DNA from: Panacagrimonas sp965216805
GTDB lineage: Bacteria; Pseudomonadota; Gammaproteobacteria; Nevskiales; Nevskiaceae
Assembly: GCF_965216805.1 (NCBI RefSeq)
Contig: NZ_CBDCGN010000003.1
Coordinates: 1,674,001 to 1,738,000 of the forward strand
Direction of reading: 5' to 3'
DNA length: 64,000 nucleotides
Part shown: piece after piece, positions 1 through 10,152 of the stretch
Layout: each line of letters opens with the position of its first letter
Position numbering within the stretch: position 1 is the stretch's first letter
Position numbers and translations under genes: made by a program
Notes under the pieces: model-generated
What the model saw: the letters and a program-made list of their open reading frames with translations, nothing else
Told to the model about the DNA's origin: nothing
Database searches by the model: none

Positions 1-387
1 GGTTTCGTTGCCGACCAGAATCAGCGTGCCGGGCAGCCGCGGCAGCGTTTCGACCAGCTCGTCGACTTGTCCGCGCAGGAGCGCCGGGTCTGCGCTGCAC
101 AGCAGGTTGGTGAGCCACAGCGTCAGGCAGTCCACGATCACGCAGTGTTGCGGCGCGCAATTCTCACGCAAGCGGCGGGCAAGCTGGGTGGGTTCCTCCA
201 CGGTGTGCCAGTTCGCTGGACGGCGGCTTCGATGCTGAGCGATGCGCTGCTGCATCTCGGCATCGTCACCCGCGGTTGCTGTGGCGACGTAGGTCACCGG
301 CAAGCCGCTGTCGCTGGCGATGCGCTCCGCCAGGCGGCTCTTGCCCGAGCGCACGCCGCCCAGAATCAGGATGGAAGCTGCGGTCAT
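1..387 (-). CDS. cobU: Adenosylcobinamide kinase/guanylyltransferase CobU (3' end missing)
   Basis: The visible 129 codons encode the N-terminal two thirds of CobU; the gene runs off the left edge. CobU phosphorylates adenosylcobinamide and transfers GMP to it, in nucleotide-loop assembly of cobalamin in the cytoplasm. Seen directly: the P-loop GGVRSGKS at residues 10-17, the CobU signature CLTLWLTNLL, and a GNE motif at the edge. The ATG at 387 overlaps the TGA of cobQ (ATGA), so the two are translationally coupled. It is the last visible gene of the riboswitch-controlled operon. Family assignment is secure; the C-terminus is not visible. Confidence 0.93.
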   Translation of the reverse strand, partial: MTAASILILGGVRSGKSRLAERIASDSGLPVTYVATATAGDDAEMQQRIAQHRSRRPANWHTVEEPTQLARRLRENCAPQHCVIVDCLTLWLTNLLCSADPALLRGQVDELVETLPRLPGTLILVGNET

Positions 388-1853
388 GTCGTTTCCCGTG
401 GTTGCAGCAGCCCGATCACCGCGTCGAGATCCAGGTGCTGTTCCAACGTATCGGCAAGACGGTCCAGCGCGGCCTCGCGCTGCGCCGCCACATCCAGGGT
501 CTGGACCTGGCGCAGGCCGGCCCATTGCAGTACCGCGCTCAGGGCTTGCGGGGTGTCGAACAGACCGTGCACGTAGCTGCCGAAGATGGCGCCGTCGACG
601 GACACCGCGCCATCGTCGCGGTCCTGCAGTCGCAGCGCCGGCCGCGCCAGCGCCGGGCCACTGCTGACCCCGCAGTGAATCTCGTAACCCTCGACGGGCA
701 CGCCCGGGCTCGACAGCAGCAGGTGGCCGCTGACCGTGCGCAATTGCTTGTGCGGCCGCAGCTCGGTGTACAGGTCCAGCCAGCCGAAACCTTCGCTGTC
801 GCCGGGTCTTCCCTCGATGCCCTGCGGATCGGACAGCGTCCGACCCAGCATCTGCAGCCCTCCGCAGACGCCGATGAGCTTGCCGCCGTAGCGCAGATGC
901 CGTTGCAGATAAGCCTCCCAACCCTGTGCGCGCAGATGGGCCAGATCGGCGCGCGCCGATTTCGAGCCGGGCAGGATCACCAGGTCGGCGGGTGGCGGTG
1001 TCTGGCCAGGGCCGACAAAGTGGAAGTCGACCTGCGGGTGGCGGCGCAGCGCATCGAAGTCGGTGTGGTTGCTGATGCGCGGCAACACCGGCACCACCAC
1101 CTTCAGTTCGCCGTGCTGCGCCGGCACGTCGCGGGCAATGGCGTCTTCGGCGTCCAGATGCAGGCTGTGAAGATAGGGCAGCACGCCCAGCACCGGCGTG
1201 CCGGTGCGGTCTTCCAGCCAGCGCAGGCCGGGCTCCAGCAGGGCGATGTCGCCGCGAAAGCGGTTGATGACAAAGCCGCGCACGCGGGCCCGTTCACTGG
1301 CGCTGAGCAGCGCCAGGGTGCCGACCAGATGGGCGAACACGCCGCCGCGGTCGATATCCGCGATCAGGACCACCGGGCAGTCCACTGCCTCGGCAAATCC
1401 CATGTTGGCAATGTCGTGAGCGCGCAGGTTGATCTCCGCCGGCGAACCGGCGCCCTCCACGACGATGGCCTGGTAGCGCGCACACAGCCGCGCGTGCGAG
1501 GCCAGCACCGCCTGCATCGCCACGCGCTTGTAGTCGTGGTAGCCGCGCGCATCGAGATCGGTCACCGCCCGGCCGTGGACAATGACCTGGGCGCCGATGT
1601 CGGAGTTGGGCTTGAGCAGCACCGGATTCATGTCGGTGGTGGGTGCGATGCCCGCCGCCTGTGCCTGCAGCGCCTGCGCCCGACCGATCTCGCCGCCGTC
1701 TGCCGTCACCGCCGAATTGAGCGCCATGTTCTGCGGCTTGAACGGCGCCACCGCGACGCCGCGACGCTTGAGCACGCGGCACAGGCCGGCGACCAGGGTG
1801 GTCTTGCCGGCATCGGAGGTGGTGCCCTGGACCATCAGGGTGGCGGACGTCAT
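384..1853 (-). CDS. cobQ: Cobyric acid synthase CobQ
   Basis: The 489-residue length is normal for CobQ/CbiP, the glutamine-dependent enzyme that amidates four carboxylates of adenosylcobyrinic acid a,c-diamide. Visible features are an N-terminal dethiobiotin-synthetase-like nucleotide site (GTTSDAGKTT, residues 10-19), the family segment NMALNSAVTADGGEIGRAQA near residue 42, and a C-terminal class I glutamine amidotransferase with nucleophile C330 in GVCGGLQMLG. A histidine in YEIHCG follows. It lies 61 bp downstream of cobD and overlaps cobU by 4 bp. Confidence 0.96.
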   Translation of the reverse strand: MTSATLMVQGTTSDAGKTTLVAGLCRVLKRRGVAVAPFKPQNMALNSAVTADGGEIGRAQALQAQAAGIAPTTDMNPVLLKPNSDIGAQVIVHGRAVTDLDARGYHDYKRVAMQAVLASHARLCARYQAIVVEGAGSPAEINLRAHDIANMGFAEAVDCPVVLIADIDRGGVFAHLVGTLALLSASERARVRGFVINRFRGDIALLEPGLRWLEDRTGTPVLGVLPYLHSLHLDAEDAIARDVPAQHGELKVVVPVLPRISNHTDFDALRRHPQVDFHFVGPGQTPPPADLVILPGSKSARADLAHLRAQGWEAYLQRHLRYGGKLIGVCGGLQMLGRTLSDPQGIEGRPGDSEGFGWLDLYTELRPHKQLRTVSGHLLLSSPGVPVEGYEIHCGVSSGPALARPALRLQDRDDGAVSVDGAIFGSYVHGLFDTPQALSAVLQWAGLRQVQTLDVAAQREAALDRLADTLEQHLDLDAVIGLLQPRETT

Positions 1854-1914
1854 GGCGGGGCCTGCAGATAGGAGCCTGCCAGTGTGCGCCGGGCGCCTCG
1901 ATCAGTTGCGGGGT

Positions 1915-2913
1915 TCATCTGCAGTGCACCTGCACAGAGGCGAGCCCGGCTTCCAGCCGCTGCCAGTCCGCCTCCGGGCCCGGTAGCCCGAAGCGCAAGC
2001 CGGCCGGATCGCGGTAGCGGCGTACGAGAATGCCCTGCGCCGCCAGCGCCTCCTGCAGTTGCTCAGCGCGCTCGCTGCGCACCCACTGGAACAGCGCGCA
2101 GGCGCCGTCTGGTTGCAGCCCGGCGCGCTGCAGCAGAGCGCGCAACAATTGGCTGGCGGCATGCAGGCGTCGGCGCTGATCGCGCTGCCACAAGCGGTCT
2201 TGCAGCGCGCGACAGGCGATTTCGCGGCTCGGCCCGGCGAGCGCCCAGGGGCCCAGGTGCTCGCGCAGGTGTGTCTGCAGCCGTGCTTCGCACAACACGA
2301 AGCCCACCCGGGCGCCGGCCAGGCCAAAGAATTTTCCCAACGAGCGCAGCACCACCAGACCCGGCCGCGTGCTGCAGTCGGCCAGGCTCAGTTCGGGTTC
2401 GGCGTCGACAAAGGCCTCGTCCACCACCAGCCAGCCGCCGCGTGCCTGCAGGCGTTCATGCCAGGCCAGCAGAGTGTGGCGCGCGTAGCGCCGGCCATCG
2501 GGATTGTTGGGGTTGACCACCACCATCACGTCCAGCGATTCAAGCGGCGGATGTTGCAGGCCGGAGGGCAGCGTCACCAGCGTATGTCCGGCACCTCGCC
2601 AGCGTTCCGCGTGCTCGGCGTAGGAAGGATGAAAGAGGCCGACCCGACCCGGCGCACGCAGCAGCGGCAAGGCCTGCAGTGCGGCCTGCGAGCCGGCCAC
2701 CGGCAAGGCCGGCGCGCCGTAGCAGGTGCGAGCGGCGGCGTGCAGGCCGTCTTCTTCCTCCGGCAGTCGCGTCCAGCTCTCGCGACTCGGTGGTGGCGCC
2801 TGCGGGTCCAGCCATGACCAGGGACTGATGCCGGTCGACAGGTCCAGCCAATCGGTCGCCGCAATGCCGTAGCGTCGCGCCGCCGCGGTCCGGTTGCCGC
2901 CATGCTCAAGCAT
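1915..2913 (-). CDS. cobD: Threonine-phosphate decarboxylase CobD (called cobC in pseudomonads)
   Basis: A PLP-dependent fold-type I enzyme of 332 residues that makes (R)-1-amino-2-propanol phosphate, the linker of the cobalamin nucleotide loop. The family is recognised from the start (LEHGGN, LDLSTGISP), from NPNNPDGR near residue 134, from VVDEAFVD near 163, and from SLGKFFGLAG, in which K194 should form the Schiff base with PLP. The ATG overlaps the end of cbiB by 8 bp, and CbiB uses this product, so coupling makes functional sense. Confusion with a histidinol-phosphate aminotransferase is possible from the fold alone, but the cob neighbours decide it. Confidence 0.93.
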   Translation of the reverse strand: MLEHGGNRTAAARRYGIAATDWLDLSTGISPWSWLDPQAPPPSRESWTRLPEEEDGLHAAARTCYGAPALPVAGSQAALQALPLLRAPGRVGLFHPSYAEHAERWRGAGHTLVTLPSGLQHPPLESLDVMVVVNPNNPDGRRYARHTLLAWHERLQARGGWLVVDEAFVDAEPELSLADCSTRPGLVVLRSLGKFFGLAGARVGFVLCEARLQTHLREHLGPWALAGPSREIACRALQDRLWQRDQRRRLHAASQLLRALLQRAGLQPDGACALFQWVRSERAEQLQEALAAQGILVRRYRDPAGLRFGLPGPEADWQRLEAGLASVQVHCR

Positions 2914-3841
2914 CGATCACCACCGCAAGACCCAAGGAGATGAGCCACAACGCGGCGAGCCACAACAGCAGGCCGTGCGACACCAGACGCAGGCTGCGTT
3001 CGATGTCGGCGATGCCGGGCTCGGCCCCCATGCCCAGCGCAGGGCGCGTCTTGGAAATGCCGTGATAAGTGGCAGTGCCGCCGAGCCGAATCTGCAGCGC
3101 GCCGGCGCCGGCGGCCATCACCGGGCCGCCGTTGGGGCTGTCCCATAACGGCGCTTGCGAGCGCCAGCAGTGCCACGCGCTGCGGCTCGAACCCAGCAGG
3201 GCGTAGCTCAGTGCCGTCAGCCGTGCGGGCATCCAGTTGAGCCCATCGTCCAGTCTCGCCGCCGCCCAGCCGAAATGTTGGTAACGCGGCGTGCGATAGC
3301 CCCACATGGCGTCCAGTGTGTTCACCAGCCGATAGGCCAGCGCGCCCGGCGCACCGGCGACCGCAAACCAGAACAAGGCGCCGAAGACTGCGTCGGATCC
3401 GTTCTCCAGCACCGACTCGACGGTGGCGGCAACGATGCGCGGGCCGTCCATTTCGCCGGTGTCACGGCTGACCATGTCACCGACGCGACGACACGCCAGC
3501 GGCAGGTCGGCGAGGCGCAAGGCGGATCGCACGGCGCCCGCGTGTTCGCGCAGGCTGCGATGGCCGAGGACGAAGCAGAGCACGGCAATCTCGATGGCCG
3601 CGACCACCGCCGGCATCTCGCCCAGCAGCGCCAGCAGGGCGGCGCACAGCGCGGTCGGCGGGATCACCGCGAGCATCAGCGCGAGCACGCCGCGCAGGGT
3701 CGCGGTGCGATCTGTGCCACCGTGCAGCGCGCGCTCGATGTGCTGCGCAGTGCGCCCAAAGCCCACCAGCGGATGCGCGCGTCGCGGTTCGCCCAAGAGC
3801 AGATCCGCGAGGACCGCAAGGGTGGCGATCAGCGCGATCAC
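2906..3841 (-). CDS. cbiB: Adenosylcobinamide-phosphate synthase CbiB
   Basis: An integral inner-membrane protein of 311 residues that condenses adenosylcobyric acid with aminopropanol (phosphate). Family features seen are the N-terminal LLLGEPRRAHPLVGFGR segment, the MVSRDT motif near residue 120, RIVAATVESVLENGSDA near 133, and LDAMWGYR followed by DGLNWMPARLTA. Several hydrophobic helices are predicted, including residues 1-15, 47-100 and the C-terminal stretch. Its end overlaps cobD by 8 bp; its start is 51 bp from cobB. Confidence 0.95.
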   Translation of the reverse strand: MIALIATLAVLADLLLGEPRRAHPLVGFGRTAQHIERALHGGTDRTATLRGVLALMLAVIPPTALCAALLALLGEMPAVVAAIEIAVLCFVLGHRSLREHAGAVRSALRLADLPLACRRVGDMVSRDTGEMDGPRIVAATVESVLENGSDAVFGALFWFAVAGAPGALAYRLVNTLDAMWGYRTPRYQHFGWAAARLDDGLNWMPARLTALSYALLGSSRSAWHCWRSQAPLWDSPNGGPVMAAGAGALQIRLGGTATYHGISKTRPALGMGAEPGIADIERSLRLVSHGLLLWLAALWLISLGLAVVIDA

Positions 3842-3892
3842 TTCAGCTCAAACCTGCCGCACTGTTCGCAGTCCGCATGCGCGATGGCTGCG

Positions 3893-5181
<1,289 letters not shown>

Positions 5182-5185
<4 letters not shown>

Positions 5186-5802
5186 AGTTCGATGCCTTTC
5201 TGTGCGCGGATGCCTTGCTCGAACGCATGCTTGACCCCATTCATCTCGGTCACCGTGTCGGCCGCCGCGACGATCTCGGGCGGCGCGGCGCGACCGGTGA
5301 CCACCACGTGCTGCAGCGGCGGCCGCGCGCGCAGATCGTCCACCACGCGGAGGACGTCCAGATAGCGATGCTTGAGTGCGATGTTGAGCTCGTCCAGCAC
5401 CACCAGTTCATAGCGACGGTCGGACAGCATGCGGCGCGCCACCTCCCAGGCCGCTGCGGCCGCACGCACATCGCGTTCGCGGTCCTGGGTTTCCCAGGTG
5501 TAGCCCTGGCCCATGACGTGGTAGTCCAGCTCATCGGGAAAGCGGCGGAAGAAGGCTTCTTCGCCGGTGGCGAATCGACCCTTGATGAACTGCACCACGC
5601 CGACTTTCATACCGTGACCCAGCGCGCGCGCCACCATGCCGAAGGCGGACGAACTCTTGCCCTTGCCATTGCCGGTGAGCACCAGCAGCACCCCGCGCTC
5701 GCGATCAGCCGCGGCAATCCGGCCGTCGACGACCACCTTCTTGCGCTGCATGCGCAGGCGGTGGCGGGCATCGCGTTCGCGATCGGCCACCGACTCGCTC
5801 AT
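5182..5802 (-). CDS. cobO: Cob(I)yrinic acid a,c-diamide adenosyltransferase CobO
   Basis: A 206-residue CobA/CobO/BtuR-type adenosyltransferase that attaches the 5'-deoxyadenosyl ligand to cobalt. The ATP-binding loop GNGKGKSSSAFG lies near residue 45, followed by KVGVVQFIKG and VVLDELNIAL, all standard for the family. The reading frame is open further upstream, but the ATG at 5802 gives the normal MSESVADRER N-terminus and an ATGA overlap with the preceding membrane-protein gene, so this start is preferred. Confidence 0.95.
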
Positions 5803-6419
5803 GGGCGATGCGACGCCGCGGCGGCCGCGCCGAACCTGAATTGCGCGGCGTAGATGGCAGCGGCCACACCGACATACAGGCTCAGGGTGCCAAGGTACCG
5901 CGGCAGGTATTCGACGATGCGCGGCACAAAGCCCGACCAGGTCGGATCGGCCTCGCGGCCCGAGAAGAAATAGAAGCCGCCGCCGGAAAACAGATAACAG
6001 ACCACGGCGCCACCCGCCACGCTCAGCGCCAGCGGCAGCACGGTGGCGGGCACATCGCGATGCCAGCGCGCATACAACTGGCCGGCCATCCACAGCGAGC
6101 CATAGGCCGGAATCAGCGCCGCGTAGGCGGGCGTGAAGCAGTGATCGCTGACGCCGGCCCAGCCGATGGCAGAGACATCCAGGCTGAAGGCCAGCAGGAA
6201 CAGGGCGGGGAAGACCCAGGCCGGTCGCAGCACCGCACCGGCGAGGAAGAACACCGCCCACGACGCGCTGGGGATGGCGTCGACGCTGGCGAAGTGCTGT
6301 CCGCGCGTAAGGATCATCAGTGCCGCAAGCAGGCCCAGCAGCGCCCATTGGGTCGGGCGGCTCAGGCTGAGCAGGCGGTTGGAGGTTGAATCGGTGGCAA
6401 GGTTCTGGAACAGGTTCAT
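5799..6419 (-). CDS. Orphan multi-pass membrane protein in the cobalamin operon (possible corrinoid or cobalt transporter)
   Basis: A 206-residue hydrophobic protein with about five or six predicted helices (roughly residues 24-38, 52-64, 66-80, 95-113, 123-144, 172-195). It sits between btuB and cobO, 18 bp after btuB and overlapping cobO by 4 bp, so it is co-expressed under the B12 riboswitch. No ATPase or energy-coupling partner is visible nearby. Size and context resemble the solitary cobalamin transporters called BtuM/BtuN in proteobacteria, and a single membrane-proximal cysteine (C94 in SDHCFTP) could be a cobalt ligand as in BtuM. Assignment to that family is inference from context; I do not recognise the sequence with certainty. 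Confidence 0.7.
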   Translation of the reverse strand: MNLFQNLATDSTSNRLLSLSRPTQWALLGLLAALMILTRGQHFASVDAIPSASWAVFFLAGAVLRPAWVFPALFLLAFSLDVSAIGWAGVSDHCFTPAYAALIPAYGSLWMAGQLYARWHRDVPATVLPLALSVAGGAVVCYLFSGGGFYFFSGREADPTWSGFVPRIVEYLPRYLGTLSLYVGVAAAIYAAQFRFGAAAAASHRP

Positions 6420-6437
6420 GGGGTGGCCTCGGGTGGA

Positions 6438-8267
6438 TCAAGAGCGGGACGGCGTGTAGCGCACGGTGGCCATCACCGATGCGCCATAGGTGGCGTAGGT
6501 CGCGGCGGTCTCGTAGTCCTTGTCGAGCACGTTGCGGCCTTCGAGTTGCAACAGCCATTGCGGCAACACCTGCCAGCCCAGTCGCAGGTTGAGCGTGGCG
6601 TAGCCGGGCAGGCGCGTGGTGTTGGCGATGTTGTCGTAGCCCCTGGATGCGCCGAACAAGGTCAGACCGGCGCTGAAGCGGCGATGCTCGTAGTCGGCAT
6701 CCAGGCGTGCGCTGCGTGGGCGCCGGCGCGGCAGGGTGTTGCCGTCGTTGGCGCCGCCGGCGTCATTCTCCGGGCGCAACCAGGTCAGGTAGGTTTGCAG
6801 CTTCAGGTCCTGCCAGGTGGTGCCGAGCTGCGCTTCCAGACCTTCGATGCGGGCGCGGTCGATGTTGGCCGGCGCCTCCAGGTCCGCGTCGAAGGCGATG
6901 AGATCGTCGACCCGGGTCTGGAACGCGTTCAGCGCCCACGCATACCCGGCCGTGCTGGCCGCCAGGGAGACTTCCACGTGGCGCGCTTCTTCGGGGTCCA
7001 GATCGGGGCTGCCGAAATTGGGGAAGTACAGTTCGTTGAAGGTCGGCGCCTTGAACGCGGTGCCGTAGGTGGCCACCGCGCGCAGTCCGTTGGCGAAGCG
7101 ATAGCCGTACGACGCGCCGCCGGTGGCGTTGCGGCCGAACTGCTCGTTGTCGTCCTCGCGCAGGCTGAGCTGGAGGTCGTGCGCATCGCGGCTGCCCTGG
7201 TACACGGCAAACACCCCTCGGTTGTCACGCTCGGTTTCGGCATAGGCGGTGGTGCTGTCGATGCGATCGTTCTGGTAGTCCAGCCCCACGCGCAGTTGGT
7301 GCTCCGGATGCATCTGCACGTCGTTCTGCCACGACAGGGTGTCGCGCTGCGTGTCGAACTGGCTGACGAAAACACCGTCGAGAAAATTGTCCGATTCGTC
7401 CAGGCTGTGCCCGGCGCTGACACGGCTATGCCAGCGTGCGCTCGGGTCCAGCGAGGCGCTCAGGCCGATCACCTGGTTGCGGGTTTCGCTCTGGTTCTGC
7501 GAGCTGCCGTCGTAGTCGTTGTCGCCTTCAGCGTGCAGCAGGCTGGCGGAAACCTCGGCACCGTTTTCGAAGGTGTGCCCGGCGCGCAGCGACCCGGCCA
7601 GGTTGCGATAGCCATCGCGGTCGGGCTCGCCCAGGCTGGGCCGCACGTCCACGCCTTCGGTGGTCCGGCCGCTGGCGCTCAGGCTGTACCAGGTATCGCC
7701 GCTGCCGCCGCGCAGGCCGGCTTCCATGCGGCTGTCGCCGCGCGAACCGCCGCCCATCGCGAAGGAAGGTGTCTGGTCTTTACGCGAGCCGCGTCGGGTG
7801 AAGATCTGGATCACGCCGCCGATGGCCTCGGAGCCGTACAGGCTGGAGCGTGGTCCGCGGACGATCTCGATGCGCTCGATCTGGTCCACCGGAATCTGTT
7901 CCAGCGGCGTGCTGCCCGAGGTGGCCGAGCCGACCTTGATGCCGTCGATCAGCACCATCACATGATCGGATTCGGTGCCGCGCAGAAACAGCGAGCCGGA
8001 CTTTCCCGGGCCGCCGTTGCTGGCGAAATTCACCCCGGGCAGGCCGATCAGCAAATCCGGCAGGTCCTGCGACTGCAGGCGCTCGATGTCATCGCGGGTG
8101 ATTACGGTCACCGGCGCCAGGGTGTCGGTCAGCGCCTCGGCGCCTCGCGAGGCGGTGACGACGATGTTCTCGGTTGCGGGTGCCGCCGGATGTCGGTCGG
8201 CGGCCAGGGGAGCGGATACGGCGGTGCCGGCCAGGCAGGCCAGTGCGATCAGCGTCAAAGGTTTCAC
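6438..8267 (-). CDS. btuB: TonB-dependent vitamin B12 receptor BtuB
   Basis: A 609-residue outer-membrane TonB-dependent receptor, the usual length for BtuB. It has a Sec signal peptide (MKPLTLIALACLAGTAVSA), a TonB-box-like ENIVVTA segment just after it, a plug with the SGSLFLRGTESDHVMVLIDG and RIEIVRGPRSSLYGSEAIGG regions, and a C-terminal barrel beginning after about residue 140. It lies first in the operon directly behind the cobalamin riboswitch, which identifies the substrate as a corrinoid. The C-terminus (YTPSRS) does not end in the usual aromatic residue. Confidence 0.95.
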   Translation of the reverse strand: MKPLTLIALACLAGTAVSAPLAADRHPAAPATENIVVTASRGAEALTDTLAPVTVITRDDIERLQSQDLPDLLIGLPGVNFASNGGPGKSGSLFLRGTESDHVMVLIDGIKVGSATSGSTPLEQIPVDQIERIEIVRGPRSSLYGSEAIGGVIQIFTRRGSRKDQTPSFAMGGGSRGDSRMEAGLRGGSGDTWYSLSASGRTTEGVDVRPSLGEPDRDGYRNLAGSLRAGHTFENGAEVSASLLHAEGDNDYDGSSQNQSETRNQVIGLSASLDPSARWHSRVSAGHSLDESDNFLDGVFVSQFDTQRDTLSWQNDVQMHPEHQLRVGLDYQNDRIDSTTAYAETERDNRGVFAVYQGSRDAHDLQLSLREDDNEQFGRNATGGASYGYRFANGLRAVATYGTAFKAPTFNELYFPNFGSPDLDPEEARHVEVSLAASTAGYAWALNAFQTRVDDLIAFDADLEAPANIDRARIEGLEAQLGTTWQDLKLQTYLTWLRPENDAGGANDGNTLPRRRPRSARLDADYEHRRFSAGLTLFGASRGYDNIANTTRLPGYATLNLRLGWQVLPQWLLQLEGRNVLDKDYETAATYATYGASVMATVRYTPSRS

Positions 8268-8414
8268 GGGTGCATCTCCTCATGCGTCGCCCCACGCGAC
8301 GTGAATCGGGGTGGAGACGGATCGAGGAGTCGGAGTCCGGACGGAACAGGGCGGTGTCACCAGATGCACGGACCGGGCCTGTCACGTCCGGCATCGCCCA
8401 CCGCGAGCCATCGG

Positions 8415-8615
8415 ATGTTTCAGGCCGGTCTCCGGACTCGCGAGTGGGATCGGTCAGATCCCGGATGCGGCGCCTTCCCATGCCATGAACAGCGCACAGT
8501 GGCGTGATGCCGCGTCCAGCTCGCTTACCGTTGCGGGGGCAGTGTCGGCATTGCGATTCGCATCGAGCGAAGCGCGCACCGACTTCCCGTTTAACCCTGG
8601 ACGGTTCGCACCACC
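8415..8615 (-). ncRNA. Cobalamin (AdoCbl) riboswitch
   Basis: Read on the minus strand this leader contains the conserved blocks of the B12 element in order: TTAAACGGGAA followed by GTCGGTG (8578-8597), CACTGCCCCCGCAACGGTAA (about 8523-8543), the GCCACTGTGC block (8494-8503), CATGGGAAGGC (8472-8482) and GAGTCCGGAGACCGGCC (8423-8440). It lies about 150 bases before btuB and should repress the btuB-cobU operon when cobalamin is plentiful. A short ORF that crosses it is not a gene. Confidence 0.96.
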
Positions 8616-8715
8616 CAGGACACCTGAAGCGCGTTTACTGTAATGCCGCGTGCGCATTGACGGCAACACGCCGCCGTCCGAATTGGGCGTTCACCGGACC
8701 GCATCGGGGCGATGA

Positions 8716-9279
8716 TCAGTCCGACTGCAGCAGGCGCGCGCCGGTGTCGTCGAGCTGCAGCCGCGTCAGCGATCCGGGGTCGCAGGGCAGCGCCAGCCAT
8801 TGTTCGCGCGGCAGCCGCAGCAGCTGACCCATGATCACCCGCAGCGGACCGCCGTGCGCGACCAGCGCCAGTGCATCGGGTGCGTGAGCCAGATGTTCCT
8901 GCAACGCGCTCAGCACGCGTCGGCGCATGTCTTCGGCGCACTCGCCGCCGGGTGGAAGGAAGTCCCAGGGCGCCGCGGCCCAGGCGTCGATCAGGTCGCG
9001 CTCGATGTGCACGAAGGGCTGCAGCTCCCAGTCGCCGAAGTCCATCTCGCGCAGGCGTGCGTCGAGGATCGGCGGCTCGTCTGGGCGCGCCAGCGCGCAC
9101 GCCAAGGCGCGGCATCGCGACAGCGGACTGCTGACGATGCGCGTAGCCACGGGAAGCGATGCGCGCATCGCCGCGATCCGGTCGGGCGTCAACGCGATGG
9201 CGGGCACATCGGAGACGCCGTAGCAGATGCCCGCGGGCAGGGCCACGGGTGGATGCCGGATCAGCCACAGCGAGGTCAC
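8716..9279 (-). CDS. cobC: Alpha-ribazole-5'-phosphate phosphatase CobC-like histidine phosphatase
   Basis: A 187-residue histidine-phosphatase-superfamily protein with the catalytic RHP variant of the RHG motif (WLIRHPPVA) at residue 8. The cobalamin-phosphatase-like GICYGVSDVP segment follows, then SSPLSRC, LREMDFGDWE and VAHGGPLRVI. It removes phosphate from alpha-ribazole phosphate or adenosylcobalamin phosphate in nucleotide-loop assembly. A GTG start at 9279 overlaps the cobS stop (GTGA). The frame is open upstream, but that would duplicate cobS sequence in another frame, so GTG is chosen. Confidence 0.9.
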   Translation of the reverse strand: MTSLWLIRHPPVALPAGICYGVSDVPAIALTPDRIAAMRASLPVATRIVSSPLSRCRALACALARPDEPPILDARLREMDFGDWELQPFVHIERDLIDAWAAAPWDFLPPGGECAEDMRRRVLSALQEHLAHAPDALALVAHGGPLRVIMGQLLRLPREQWLALPCDPGSLTRLQLDDTGARLLQSD

Positions 9280-10091
9280 GCCAACTGCACGCAGGCGGCG
9301 AAATAGAACGCCAGCTCTGCCAATTGCTGCGTCGCACCCAGGCAGTCGCCGGTGTATCCGCTGATGCGACGGCGAAAGTAGCGCGCCGCCATGACCAGAA
9401 CCGCCAGCGTCGCCAGAATCGCCAGCAGCACCGAGCGCAGGGGCATCAGGTGCATCGCCGCGACCAGCGCCAGCGGGGCTGCGCCCAGGACCAGGCCGAT
9501 GATCCAATCGCTGCGGCCGATGCCTTCGGCCACCGGCCTGGCCTTGGCGTCGCCCTCCATGCGCACATAGGGCAGCACCGCCATCACACCGAGCGCGCAG
9601 GCGCGCGACGCAGCGTGCGCCGAAACCACCACCGCCGCGGCCAGCGCCAGACCGTGTTCGGCCAGGGCCAGCAGCGCGGAGAATTTGCCCAGCAGCACCA
9701 GGATCAGCGCGATGGCGCCGTAGCTGCCGATGCGCGAGTCCTGCATGAGCGCGAGCACGCGCTGCGGGTCGTAGCCGCCACCAAAACCATCCGCCGCATC
9801 GGCCAGCCCGTCTTCGTGAAAGGCTCCGGTCAGCAATATGCTGGCGGCCATCGATATCGGCACCGCCAGCGCCGCAGGCCACAGCGCGGACGCGGCGTAC
9901 AGCACCAGCGCGGCGACACTGCCGACGAGAACCCCGATCAGCGGGAAATAGCGCGCCGCGCGATTCAAGCCCTGCGCCGACCAGCCGACCCACGCTGGAA
10001 TCGGCACGCGGGTGAAGTAGCCCAGCGCAATCAGCAAGCGGCGCAGTTCGCGGCGCAGCGGATGATCGGGAGGTTCGCTCGTGCTCATCAA
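9276..10091 (-). CDS. cobS: Adenosylcobinamide-GDP ribazoletransferase CobS
   Basis: A 271-residue integral membrane enzyme that joins AdoCbi-GDP to alpha-ribazole (phosphate) to complete cobalamin. The family motif GAFHEDGLADAADGFGGG is present near residue 91, after LGYFTRVPIP and ARYFPLIGVLVG. Several helices follow. It lies upstream of, and outside, the riboswitch-controlled unit, 61 bp after a ROK kinase gene on the same strand, and overlaps cobC by 4 bp. No cobT (DMB phosphoribosyltransferase) is visible in the window. Confidence 0.95.
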   Translation of the reverse strand: MMSTSEPPDHPLRRELRRLLIALGYFTRVPIPAWVGWSAQGLNRAARYFPLIGVLVGSVAALVLYAASALWPAALAVPISMAASILLTGAFHEDGLADAADGFGGGYDPQRVLALMQDSRIGSYGAIALILVLLGKFSALLALAEHGLALAAAVVVSAHAASRACALGVMAVLPYVRMEGDAKARPVAEGIGRSDWIIGLVLGAAPLALVAAMHLMPLRSVLLAILATLAVLVMAARYFRRRISGYTGDCLGATQQLAELAFYFAACVQLA

Positions 10092-10152
10092 TCAGGTGGG
10101 TTTGCTTTGCATGGGCGGTGTCTGTACTCGCGAATCTCGCAAAGGCGGTGGG

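Noticed and set aside
276..1871. A plus-strand open frame of 531 codons opposite cobQ
   Set aside because: Shadow of cobQ, whose catalytic motifs are on the minus strand.
8454..8669. A 71-codon minus-strand frame before btuB
   Set aside because: It lies within the cobalamin riboswitch, whose conserved RNA blocks explain the sequence.
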